This document shows, one piece after another, positions 51,333 to 59,218 of a stretch of 64,000 bases of DNA. The position numbers were made by a program, and so were the translations under genes. How positions within the stretch are numbered: position 1 is the first letter of the stretch; every line of letters starts with the position of its first letter. The stretch is from assembly GCA_937922805.1 (NCBI GenBank), contig CALAJV010000026.1, positions 1 through 64,000 of the forward strand, given 5' to 3'. The stretch is from an uncultured Acidimicrobiales bacterium (GTDB taxonomy: Bacteria; Actinomycetota; Acidimicrobiia; Acidimicrobiales; SZUA-35). The notes beneath the pieces were generated by a model. That model did no database searches, had not been told where the DNA came from, and saw only the letters and a list, made by a program, of their open reading frames with translations.

Positions 51333-52255
51333 GATCATCGGTGGACCTGAGCACAACGGTGGGATCGATAACGCTCCGTTCGCCGGTCATGACCGCAGCT
51401 GGTACCGCGGGACACGGCGCCGAGCTCGGTGCGTATTTTGACCTTTCTGCGATTGGTGCAGTGGTTGTTAAGTCGTTGGCTCACTTCCCGTGTGAGGGAA
51501 ATCCCGCTATCCGGGTCCACCGGACCCCGGGCGGAATGATCAATTCTGTCGGCTTACAAGGCCCCGGCGTTAGTGCCTGGTTAGAAGATGAACTGCCGGC
51601 CCTGGTCGCCTCGAAAGCGAATGTCGTGGCATCGATTTGGGGTCGGACCGTTGCCGACTACGAAAAAGCATCGTCTGAATTGGCCGATGCTCCCGCCGAA
51701 GTGATCGCGGTCGAGGTCAATATTTCGTGCCCCAACACCGAGGCTGGGAACGAGATGTTTGCTCACTCGCCCGAAATGACGTCTGAAGTGCTGTCGGCTG
51801 CTCAAGGTTGCCGACGGCCGATGTGGGCCAAACTGAGTCCAAACATTGGGCCCGGGTTGCCCGCAATTGCTAGCGCCGCCTATGAGGCGGGGGCAGAAGC
51901 GGTGACGTTGGTTAATACCTACATGGGGCTGGTCGTCGATCCTCAAACGGGCATGGCCGTTCTTGGTAATGGTGGTGGTGGGGTTTCTGGTCCAGCCATT
52001 AAGCCGCTCGCGGTTCGGGCTGTGGCCGATGTTCGAGCCGCCCTGCCCGATCTTCCGATCATTGGTGTTGGTGGTATCGCAACGGCGGCCGACGTTGTTG
52101 AGTACGCTCGGGTTGGAGCCAATGCTGTTCAAATCGGAACGTCCACTTTTGCCAATCCGAGGACAGTTGGCCAAGTTAATCGAGATCTAAGTAAATGGTG
52201 TGCTAAGCAAAACGTAGAACGTTTTACCGATCTGATCGGAACGGCCAAATTGTAG
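51329..52255 (+). CDS. pyrD: Dihydroorotate dehydrogenase, class 1 (1B-like), no PyrK beside it
   Basis: The TIM-barrel flavoenzyme oxidises dihydroorotate to orotate. Catalytic C134 lies in VNISCPN, which marks class 1; overall it looks like class 1B (GVGGIATAADVVEYARVGA, VTLVNTYMG). Class 1B enzymes normally pair with the iron-sulfur subunit PyrK to reduce NAD; no pyrK lies next to it or elsewhere in the window, so its electron acceptor is open. ATG 51329 overlaps the carB stop. A 186-bp gap with an inverted repeat separates it from pyrF. Confidence 0.95.
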   Translation: MRSSVDLSTTVGSITLRSPVMTAAGTAGHGAELGAYFDLSAIGAVVVKSLAHFPCEGNPAIRVHRTPGGMINSVGLQGPGVSAWLEDELPALVASKANVVASIWGRTVADYEKASSELADAPAEVIAVEVNISCPNTEAGNEMFAHSPEMTSEVLSAAQGCRRPMWAKLSPNIGPGLPAIASAAYEAGAEAVTLVNTYMGLVVDPQTGMAVLGNGGGGVSGPAIKPLAVRAVADVRAALPDLPIIGVGGIATAADVVEYARVGANAVQIGTSTFANPRTVGQVNRDLSKWCAKQNVERFTDLIGTAKL

Positions 52256-52360
52256 GAGCTGCACTGCGCCTTAAGTCGACGCAAAGTAAGGTCAGCTCGG
52301 AACACAACGACGACGAAGTAGCAGGATCATCCAAGATCGGATGTGTCCAAATTGACAAAA

Positions 52361-52380
52361 GGCTCAGTGACCACTGAGCC
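52361..52380. repeat. Perfect 9-bp inverted repeat upstream of pyrF
   Basis: GGCTCAGTG (52361-52369) and CACTGAGCC (52372-52380) flank AC. TTGACA (52352-52357) lies just before it. CACTGAG recurs at 52384. Read on the minus strand the hairpin is followed by TTTTG, terminator-like, although no minus-strand gene lies here. It could be an operator over a pyrF promoter or an mRNA hairpin. No good -10 follows TTGACA at 17 bp. Confidence 0.5.
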
Positions 52381-52441
52381 ACCCACTGAGTGAAGTACTG
52401 GTGGGAGTATCGAATGAAATATCTAGTTGAGGAGCAATCTA

Positions 52442-53167
52442 GTGGCGAACAAAGTTGAAGCAGCAGCAGAAGGGCTATCGCCGGAGTTGCGATCACAGAT
52501 GGCCATCGCTCTCGATGTCGATGACCTGGTCGAGGCGGTGCGCCTCGCTCGCCAGCTATCACCGTGGTTCGGAGTGGCCAAGGTAGGCCTCGAACTTTAC
52601 AGCGCCGCTGGGCCAGACGCAGTCGGCGCCATGCTCGACAATGGATTCGATGTCTTTCTCGATCTGAAGCTGCATGATATACCAACCACGGTTCGTAAAG
52701 CGGCTGGCGTATGCGGCGCCTTGGGTGCCAAATACCTGACCATGCACGCTCATGGCGGTGCCGACATGATGCGAGCCGGAGTTGAAGGGTTTACCGAGGG
52801 GGCAATTAACGCCGGCCTAGAGGCACCCACGGCTGTTGCCATTACCGTTCTTACAAGCGACGCCGACGCTCCCGACCATATTGTGCCTAATCGGCTACGT
52901 TTAGCGGTTGAGGCTGGCTGCGGTGGCATCGTGTGCGCCGGAATGAACTTGAAAGACCTGCGAGAGCTTTCGCCTCGAACGATGCGGGTCGTGCCTGGAA
53001 TTAGAGCCGAGGGAGCCGACAGTCACGACCAGCCTCATCCGGTTACTCCAGCTGCAGCGTTAGCCGAAGGAGCCGACCTGTTGGTCATCGGACGAGCCGT
53101 GACGTTGGCCGACGATCCGGCAGCTGCGGCCGCTGCTCTGCTGGGCGATCTTGATGCTAGTGAGTAG
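52442..53167 (+). CDS. pyrF: Orotidine 5'-phosphate decarboxylase
   Basis: PyrF decarboxylates OMP to UMP, the last step of de novo synthesis. The catalytic array is in FLDLKLHDIP (D74, K76, D79), with FGVAKVGLEL and VVPGIRAEGADSHDQ as further landmarks. GTG 52442 is chosen because GAGGAG (52429-52434) lies 7 nt upstream; TTG 52427 would overlap that site. The length of 241 residues is normal for the short bacterial class. pyrE is the only step of the pathway missing from this locus. Confidence 0.96.
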   Translation: MANKVEAAAEGLSPELRSQMAIALDVDDLVEAVRLARQLSPWFGVAKVGLELYSAAGPDAVGAMLDNGFDVFLDLKLHDIPTTVRKAAGVCGALGAKYLTMHAHGGADMMRAGVEGFTEGAINAGLEAPTAVAITVLTSDADAPDHIVPNRLRLAVEAGCGGIVCAGMNLKDLRELSPRTMRVVPGIRAEGADSHDQPHPVTPAAALAEGADLLVIGRAVTLADDPAAAAAALLGDLDASE

Positions 53168-53231
53168 GCCGATTCGGGTCCGCTGTTCCAAATTAGGTGA
53201 TATTTGCCAGTCTGAACTTCTCTATATCGGG

Positions 53232-53237
53232 TAGTTT
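53232..53237 (+). promoter_or_regulatory. Probable -10 element of a leaderless mihF transcript
   Basis: TAGTTT is followed by 6 nt and ATG 53244. There is no Shine-Dalgarno. Confidence 0.45.
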
Positions 53238-53243
53238 TTAGAT

Positions 53244-53558
53244 ATGTCTTCACCCCCTCAGCTGACTGAAGCACAACGATCAGCTGCTTTGCAAAAAGCG
53301 GCCGAAGCTCGACGTGTTCGGAGCGAACTAAAGGGTCAGCTGAAAATTGGCACGATTACTTTGGCAGAAGTACTGGAACAAGCCGAAAAAGATCCGATCG
53401 TAGCCAAGACAAAAGTCCTTACTGTACTTGAATCAATGCCCGGAGTTGGCAAGGTGGCCTCCCGGAGAATCATGGAACAACTTTCAATAGCCGAATCGAA
53501 ACGTCTGGGTGGTCTTGGGACGAAGCAGCGCGCCTCGCTAGAGGAGGCGTTCTCCTGA
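53244..53558 (+). CDS. mihF: Integration host factor, actinobacterial type
   Basis: The 104-residue protein matches the small actinobacterial IHF (mIHF/sIHF): a basic N-terminal helix (AALQKAAEARRVRSELKGQL) and a helix-two-turn-helix region (LESMPGVGKVASRRIMEQLS) that bends DNA and helps to organise the nucleoid. In actinobacteria this gene characteristically precedes gmk, as here. The last codons contain the GAGGAGG that serves gmk, and the stop overlaps the gmk start as CTGA. It has TAGTTT 6 nt before ATG 53244. Confidence 0.95.
   Translation: MSSPPQLTEAQRSAALQKAAEARRVRSELKGQLKIGTITLAEVLEQAEKDPIVAKTKVLTVLESMPGVGKVASRRIMEQLSIAESKRLGGLGTKQRASLEEAFS
53541..53557 (+). promoter_or_regulatory. 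Ribosome binding site that decides a CTG start for gmk
   Basis: GAGGAGG (53541-53547), a 7-nt spacer, then CTG (53555-53557), overlapping the mihF stop TGA (53556-53558). GTG 53576 has no such site at a usable distance. Confidence 0.75.
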
Positions 53559-54136
53559 GCCAGTCACCCCTGCTCGTGATCGTGTCCGGACCGGGCGGGG
53601 TCGGCAAGAGCACCGTCGTTGATGTTTTGATCGAGCGATACCCAGAGCTATGGCTGAGCCGTTCTTGGACAACCAGGCAACGGCGTCCGAGAGAATCGGA
53701 ACGTTCGTATGTGTTTGTGACGACCGAGCAGTTCGAAGAACGAATTAAGGCCGATGGGTTTTTGGAGCACGCCGAGTTCCTCGGCAATTATTATGGAACC
53801 CCGAGCCTTGATCCGCCCGACGGTCGAGATGTAATTCTCGAGATTGATGTGCAAGGCGCTCGCCAGGTAGTTGAGAAAGAACAGGATGCATTGTTGTTGT
53901 TCTTGCAGGCTCCGTCAGCTGATGAACAGCAAGCCCGTCTTCGGCGTCGAGGAGATCCAGAGGAGAAGGTGGCCCAACGGGTCGCTAAGGCTGCTGAGGA
54001 AGCTGATGCTGGCCGTGAGCTCGACGCTCAAATCATCACGAACTTCAATATCGATGACACCGTAGAAGAGATGTGGTCCGCTATCGAAAAGGCTCGTTCT
54101 GACCGAGGCCGGCTAGATCCGAACAGCCTCGATTGA
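53555..54136 (+). CDS. gmk: Guanylate kinase
   Basis: Gmk phosphorylates GMP to GDP. From CTG 53555 the protein reads SQSPLLVIVSGPGGVGKST, with the P-loop at residues 11-20, the usual distance from the start; starting at GTG 53576 would leave only two residues before the P-loop strand. GMP-binding blocks follow (SWTTRQRRPRESERSYVFV, then FLEHAEFLGNYYGTP) and ILEIDVQGARQV. The total is 193 residues. The strong Shine-Dalgarno inside mihF and the CTGA overlap support the CTG start, though it is not proven. Confidence 0.93.
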   Translation: MSQSPLLVIVSGPGGVGKSTVVDVLIERYPELWLSRSWTTRQRRPRESERSYVFVTTEQFEERIKADGFLEHAEFLGNYYGTPSLDPPDGRDVILEIDVQGARQVVEKEQDALLLFLQAPSADEQQARLRRRGDPEEKVAQRVAKAAEEADAGRELDAQIITNFNIDDTVEEMWSAIEKARSDRGRLDPNSLD

Positions 54137-54342
54137 ACGGCGAAACTTCTTCGAATTTTGGCCAGTATCGCCGTCGCTGGCCGAAGATTGCTAACGGAGT
54201 GGCGGTCCGGGGCCAGTGGCCAATTTCGCCAGCTTTCGTGGCCAGGAGCAGAAATAGCCTCAAATTCGGTACTTTCGACTAGATAATGCCCGAACCAACG
54301 CTTCAGAAACGATTGATCGCTCTAAACGACGCTATGGCTGCC

Positions 54343-54348
54343 TATACT
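54343..54348 (+). promoter_or_regulatory. Probable -10 element upstream of rpoZ
   Basis: TATACT lies 23 bp before ATG 54372 and just before the Shine-Dalgarno GGAGGAA (54357-54363). A TTGATC at 54313 is too far for a standard -35 (24 bp). The rest of the 235-bp gmk-rpoZ gap shows only short GGCCAG/CTGGCC repeats. Confidence 0.35.
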
Positions 54349-54371
54349 GGCCAGCCGGAGGAACTGCACTT

Positions 54372-54653
54372 ATGGCTGATGCATATGACACGATGATGAC
54401 CCCTCAGGTCGAATCCTTACTGGACAAGACCACCTCAAAATTTAGCCTCTGCACATTGGCTTCAACAAGAGCTCGAGAGATCAACGCCTACTTTGGGCAA
54501 CTTGGTGAAGGTCTAGGCGCCATGGTTCCACCTCAAGTAACCTCGGTTGCTCGCAAGCCGCTCTCGATTGCGTTCGAAGAAATTGCGGCTGAAAAGATCA
54601 TTCCGGTCGTTCCTAGTCGTGATGCCAGCGATGACGCTGGTGACTCCGCCTAG
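54372..54653 (+). CDS. rpoZ: RNA polymerase omega subunit
   Basis: Omega helps the beta-prime subunit fold and join RNA polymerase. The 93-residue product has the omega pattern VESLLDKTTSKFSLCTLAST, AREINAYF, and KPLSIAFEEIAAEKI. ATG 54372 has GGAGGAA 8 nt upstream. It follows gmk and precedes coaBC by 7 bp, the standard actinobacterial and proteobacterial order. Confidence 0.95.
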   Translation: MADAYDTMMTPQVESLLDKTTSKFSLCTLASTRAREINAYFGQLGEGLGAMVPPQVTSVARKPLSIAFEEIAAEKIIPVVPSRDASDDAGDSA

Positions 54654-54660
54654 TTGTTGA

Positions 54661-55869
54661 ATGCTGGAAGGCCGCAGAATCATCCTCGGCGTCTCCGGGG
54701 GAATAGCGGCCTACAAAGCTATTGAAGTTTGTCGTCGACTAGTTGATAGTGGTGCTCATGTTGTGCCGGTGCTGACCGAAGCAGCCCACAACATGGTTGG
54801 ACCAACGACGTTCACCGCGCTCGCCTCGGAGCCAGTCAAGACAAGTCTGTGGGCTGACCGGGATCCAATCCCGCATACTCGGATGGGGCAGAGCGCCGAT
54901 GCCATCGTTGTTTGCCCCGCCACGGCCCGGGTCATTTCCGACCTGGCCACTGGCCGATCCGGAGATCTGCTGGCTGCGACTCTGATCGCAACCGCCGCGC
55001 CAGTTGTCGTCTGCCCGGCAATGCACACCGAGATGTGGGAACACCCTGCGGTGCAAGACAACATAGCGACTCTCCTACGTCGGGGCGTTGTTGTGGTGCC
55101 GCCTGAAGAGGGGAGACTGGCGGGCGGCGACATGGGGAAAGGGCGCCTGGCCCAACCAGAAACAGTAGTAGCTGCGGTACACCAGTTGTTCGTTGGCGGC
55201 GATGGTGGTGTCGAGGACAAGCTTCTCTCGGGCCGACAAGTTCTCGTAACTGCTGGAGGCACTCGCGAATCGATTGATCCGGTTCGATACCTGGGCAACC
55301 GGTCGACTGGCAAGCAGGGACATGCACTGGCTGAGAAAGCGTCTCAGCTCGGCGCCGAGGTCACCTTGGTCACTACATCCGGAATCCAAAGTTCGAACAG
55401 CATCAAGCGAGTTGATGTAGTGACAGCAGCCGACATGCATGCCGCTGTTAGCGCTAGTTCGAACACTATGGACATCATTATCATGGCAGCCGCCGTCGCA
55501 GATTTTCGACCCAGCGATGTTTCGAATAAGAAACTCAAGAAAGCCGACGGAACGCCTACTATCAGTCTTGAACCTACGGTAGATATCCTGGCTGAACTGG
55601 GGGCAGCAAAGAAATCGGGGCAAATTCTGGTCGGCTTTGCCGCCGAGACGAACGATCTTCACAAAAACGCGTTGGCGAAGCTAAGTCGCAAAGGCGCTGA
55701 TCTGTTAGTAGCTAACGACGTCTCAGCGCCCGGAGTTGGATTTGCTCACGATACGAACGAAGTCACAATCTTCAGTGCTAACGGTGACGTACAGGAAGTC
55801 CCGTTGTCCGATAAAGAATCAATTGCCGAGGCCGTTCTTCGTGCGGCAGCGCAACTGTTAGTCGATTGA
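54661..55869 (+). CDS. coaBC: Bifunctional phosphopantothenoylcysteine decarboxylase / phosphopantothenate--cysteine ligase
   Basis: CoaBC carries out two steps of coenzyme A synthesis. The N-terminal flavin decarboxylase half (1 to about 185) shows GVSGGIAAYKAIEVCRRLVD, CPAMHTEMWEHP, and the substrate flap GGDMGKGRLA; in that flap Gly stands where the E. coli enzyme has Cys158, a difference I believe many actinobacteria share. The C-terminal ligase half (from about 190) shows VTAGGTRESIDPVRYLGNRS, MAAAVADFRP and the GFAAET block. It has 402 residues. ATG 54661 is 7 bp after rpoZ. Confidence 0.96.
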   Translation: MLEGRRIILGVSGGIAAYKAIEVCRRLVDSGAHVVPVLTEAAHNMVGPTTFTALASEPVKTSLWADRDPIPHTRMGQSADAIVVCPATARVISDLATGRSGDLLAATLIATAAPVVVCPAMHTEMWEHPAVQDNIATLLRRGVVVVPPEEGRLAGGDMGKGRLAQPETVVAAVHQLFVGGDGGVEDKLLSGRQVLVTAGGTRESIDPVRYLGNRSTGKQGHALAEKASQLGAEVTLVTTSGIQSSNSIKRVDVVTAADMHAAVSASSNTMDIIIMAAAVADFRPSDVSNKKLKKADGTPTISLEPTVDILAELGAAKKSGQILVGFAAETNDLHKNALAKLSRKGADLLVANDVSAPGVGFAHDTNEVTIFSANGDVQEVPLSDKESIAEAVLRAAAQLLVD

Positions 55870-56019
55870 TCGTTGTCGAGTTCGGATTGGCGGTTCCAAC
55901 TAACTTCAGCCAAATCATCGCAATCGCAAAAATAAGTACGGAGAGACTTGCAAACTCACGGTAAGTCACACAGATAGGTACGACAAAAACCACCGATAAA
56001 GCGAGCAAAGGTACGCGAC

Positions 56020-57219
56020 GTGAACAGTAACTACACATTTACCTCCGAGTCCGTGACAGAAGGTCACCCCGACAAGATGGCCGATCAGATCTCTGACGGC
56101 ATTCTTGACGCCTTGTTAGAACAAGATCCGATGAGTCGAGTTGCTTGTGAAACAATGGTGACGACCGGTCTCGCCATTGTTGCCGGTGAGATTAGCACTA
56201 CGGCATACGTTGACATACCTTCGGTTGTCCGCCAGACGATTAGCAGGATTGGCTATAACACTGAATCCTATGGATTTGATGGAAACACATGCGGTGTGAT
56301 GGTTGCCATCGACGAACAATCGGCTGATATCGCTCAGGGCGTTGACAAGTCCGAGGAAGTTCGTTCGGCTGGAGCGACTGGCGATAACTATGACGAACAA
56401 GGTGCTGGCGACCAGGGCATGATGTTTGGTTACGCCTGCAACGAAACAGAAGCTCTAATGCCGCTACCGATTCACACGGCTCACCGTATGGCTGAGCGAC
56501 TTGCCGAGGTTCGAAAGGCTGGAATCGTTCCCTACTTGCGACCCGACGGCAAGACACAGGTCACGTTTGACTACGAGAACGACAAGCCAGTTCGGCTACG
56601 AACCGTTCTGATCTCAACCCAGCACGACGATGGGATCGAACGTGACAGCATGATCAAGCCTGACCTTATAGAAAACGTGATTCGCCCGGTAATCCCAGAG
56701 CAGTTCGCTGACGACGATTACAACGTTCTGGTCAACCCTACTGGTCGGTTTGTAATTGGCGGACCAGTTGGCGACGCTGGTCTGACAGGTCGAAAGATCA
56801 TCGTCGACACCTATGGGGGAGCAGCCCGCCATGGGGGCGGCGCCTTCTCCGGTAAGGACCCATCGAAGGTCGATCGGTCGGCGGCCTACGCAACTCGATG
56901 GGTGGCCAAGAACCTGGTAGCTGCTGGCGCCGCCGATCGCTGCGAGGTTCAAGTTGCCTACGCCATCGGTGTCGCGGCCCCGGTGTCGATAATGGTAGAA
57001 ACGTTTGGAACCGAGCATGTTGGGGTCGACAAGATCGAAGCTGCCGTTCGAGGTGTATTTGATCTGCGGCCTGCAGCGATTCTCGAAGCGCTCGATTTAC
57101 GTCGTCCGATCTACTCTCCGACGGCAGCCTACGGCCACTTTGGCCGACAATCAGATACGTCGTTTACCTGGGAGCGTACTGACAAGGCCGATAAGCTTCG
57201 CTCGGAGCTCGGGCTGTAA
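56020..57219 (+). CDS. metK: S-adenosylmethionine synthase
   Basis: MetK makes SAM from methionine and ATP. The 399-residue protein contains SESVTEGHPDKMADQISD, GAGDQGMMFGYACNET, the GGPVGDAGLTGRKIIVDTYG phosphate-binding block and GGGAFSGKDPSKVDRSAAY. The start is GTG 56020 with AAAGG about 9 nt upstream. I looked at the 150-bp leader for a SAM riboswitch and recognised none. A strong terminator follows. SAM made here feeds QueA, the methyltransferases nearby and RsmB. Confidence 0.98.
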   Translation: MNSNYTFTSESVTEGHPDKMADQISDGILDALLEQDPMSRVACETMVTTGLAIVAGEISTTAYVDIPSVVRQTISRIGYNTESYGFDGNTCGVMVAIDEQSADIAQGVDKSEEVRSAGATGDNYDEQGAGDQGMMFGYACNETEALMPLPIHTAHRMAERLAEVRKAGIVPYLRPDGKTQVTFDYENDKPVRLRTVLISTQHDDGIERDSMIKPDLIENVIRPVIPEQFADDDYNVLVNPTGRFVIGGPVGDAGLTGRKIIVDTYGGAARHGGGAFSGKDPSKVDRSAAYATRWVAKNLVAAGAADRCEVQVAYAIGVAAPVSIMVETFGTEHVGVDKIEAAVRGVFDLRPAAILEALDLRRPIYSPTAAYGHFGRQSDTSFTWERTDKADKLRSELGL

Positions 57220-57285
57220 CTGTTTGGTCTAGCATCGACCTGTTAGCCAGAGCCCTGAGTCGGACTCGGGCAAGAGAAGAACTAT

Positions 57286-57327
57286 TAGTTGGGTCCTGGA
57301 TTTTCGTCCAGGGCCCAACTGCTTTTC
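57286..57327 (+). terminator. Intrinsic terminator after metK
   Basis: GTTGGGTCCTGGA (57288-57300) pairs with TCCAGGGCCCAAC (57307-57319) with one G-U, loop TTTTCG, extended by A57287-T57320; CTTTTC follows at 57322-57327. A weaker GCCC..GGGC hairpin lies just upstream (about 57252-57271). Confidence 0.85.
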
Positions 57328-57396
57328 AAGTCGACGTAAACGGCGTTGACCGCACTGGTGGCGAACGTTGGCCGGTAGGATCTCAGTTGGTGCCGT

Positions 57397-59211
57397 ATGG
57401 GACAGCTCTTCGATCCGGATGAAGGAAAACTGCCGCCTAAACGCCACCAGCTGGCTGATGGCGAACGAACGGCCCGAGTTCTGCCTGATGTATCTGGCAT
57501 CGACCGTAATTTTGACTACGTTGTCCCAGCCGGGCTAGTCGATGGGGTAGCTGTAGGGTCGCTTGTACGAATTGAGCTTCATGGGCGTCGGGTCGCTGGG
57601 TGGGTAGTTGAGTTAGATCCACCTATCGAGCCGGGAATGAAGCTCCGACCTATTCTGAAAGTCTCATCGGTCGGGCCGGACGAACAAACCGTAGAATTAG
57701 CCAGTTGGGCCGCCCAGCGCTGGTGCGGTCGGTTGGCTGCGGTGTTGCGGTCGGCATCGCCACCGCGAATGGTTGTTAACATAGCGAAACCCCGAAGAGC
57801 GCGCCGCCCAACGGTCGACGGCGATTCAGCTTCGGTTGATTCATTGCAGGCCCGGGTTGGCGTCGCTCTCGAGTCAAACGGTGTGGTAGCTTTTCGGGTT
57901 CCACCGGCCCAAGATCAGCGCTCGGTTCTACGAGGCGCAGCCAAACTGGGGAACGTCCTAATTCTGGTTCCTGAACTAGCACGAGTTCGAATCGCAGCCA
58001 GGTACCTGGCACAAGCTGGCTTTCGTGTTCACACCCACCCTGATGATTGGGCTAGTGCTCCATCAGGTGGAGTAGTCGTCGGTTCTCGGTCTGCAGTGTG
58101 GTCCCGAACCGCCAAACTTGATGCCATTGTCGTCATCGATGAGCACGACGAATCGTTCCAAGATGAACGGGTGCCAACCTGGAATGCTCGTGATGTAGCG
58201 GTGGAGCGAGCTCGCCGGGCCGGAATTCCCTGTTTGTTAACCAGTCCGGTTTTGTCGCTAGCCGCGCTAAGCGCGGCGGACACCGTGATGGACCTGGGTC
58301 GCAAGACCGAGAGAGCCTCTTGGCCGGTTATCGAAGTGGTCGATCAAAGATTAGCTGACCCTGGCCGTCCCAGTTTATTTAGCGACCAGGTAGCGGCGGC
58401 ACTTCGTCAAAGTGCTAGCGCGGTGCTGGTACTAAATCGGAAAGGGCGGGCCCAGATGCTGGCCTGCGGTTCGTGTGGCGAACTGGTTAGAACCGAAGAC
58501 GGCGAGCATCTAATGGCTGAAGACGCAGACGGGATGTTGGCGGCCCGGACTGGCGAGATCCGGCCCAAGGTCTGCGCTCATTGTGGCGCTACTGCGCTTA
58601 AGCGTCTGAGACTTGGCGTGACCAGGGCGGCCGAAGAATTGCATCACCTGACTGGTCGAGAGGTGCTTGAACTTTCTTCATCGACTGACCGCACGGTGGG
58701 CGACGACTGTCCACTCGTGTTGGGAACCGAAGCAGCGTTGTACAGCAGGCGAAGAGCAGAACTAGTAGTCTTTCTCGACTTCGACCAGGAACTTCTGGCT
58801 CCCCGATACCGGGCCGCTGAACAGGCGATGTGGCTCTTAGCCCGGGCCGCTCGGCTCGTCGGTTCGAAGGCCGACGGCGGGAGAATTTTGGTGCAAACGC
58901 GATCGCCAGACCACCGAGTACTTCGATCGGCCGTTCGATCAGCACCAGCGCTTTTAGTAGATGAAGAGCGAGGTCTGCGAAAGTCGTTAGGGTTGCCGCC
59001 GTTCGGAGCACTGGCTGAGATAAGCGGCGCAGGCGCTGATGACTACGCCGCGGAGTTCAGCGCTAACGCAGCGATTATTGTGCTCGGACCTCGGGCCGAC
59101 GGTCGATACCTTCTACGGGCCGACGACGCCGATTCACTGGCCCAGGCAATACAAGCCGCGAATCGACCGAAAGAACGGATCAGGATCGCAGTCGACCCAG
59201 CCCGGGTCTAG
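57397..59211 (+). CDS. priA: Primosomal protein N' (PriA), actinobacterial, helicase motor degenerate
   Basis: PriA restarts stalled replication forks. This copy has the N-terminal DNA-binding region (ARVLPDVSGIDRNFDYVVPA, with the VGSLVRIELHGRRVAGWVV block) but no Walker A: where GxTGSGKT should be, it reads GAAKLGNVLILVPELARVR. Motif II is IDEHDESFQ rather than DEEH. Only four zinc cysteines remain (CGSCG and CAHCG) instead of eight. This matches actinobacterial PriA proteins, which are thought not to be active helicases. The length of 604 residues is somewhat short. ATG 57397 is the first start after an in-frame TAG. It is convergent with the next gene, 7 bp away. Confidence 0.9.
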   Translation: MGQLFDPDEGKLPPKRHQLADGERTARVLPDVSGIDRNFDYVVPAGLVDGVAVGSLVRIELHGRRVAGWVVELDPPIEPGMKLRPILKVSSVGPDEQTVELASWAAQRWCGRLAAVLRSASPPRMVVNIAKPRRARRPTVDGDSASVDSLQARVGVALESNGVVAFRVPPAQDQRSVLRGAAKLGNVLILVPELARVRIAARYLAQAGFRVHTHPDDWASAPSGGVVVGSRSAVWSRTAKLDAIVVIDEHDESFQDERVPTWNARDVAVERARRAGIPCLLTSPVLSLAALSAADTVMDLGRKTERASWPVIEVVDQRLADPGRPSLFSDQVAAALRQSASAVLVLNRKGRAQMLACGSCGELVRTEDGEHLMAEDADGMLAARTGEIRPKVCAHCGATALKRLRLGVTRAAEELHHLTGREVLELSSSTDRTVGDDCPLVLGTEAALYSRRRAELVVFLDFDQELLAPRYRAAEQAMWLLARAARLVGSKADGGRILVQTRSPDHRVLRSAVRSAPALLVDEERGLRKSLGLPPFGALAEISGAGADDYAAEFSANAAIIVLGPRADGRYLLRADDADSLAQAIQAANRPKERIRIAVDPARV

Positions 59212-59218
59212 GTAGGAG

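Noticed and set aside
55870..56019. Possible SAM riboswitch before metK
   Set aside because: I could not find the paired stems or conserved core of any SAM riboswitch class by eye; a covariance model search would settle it.
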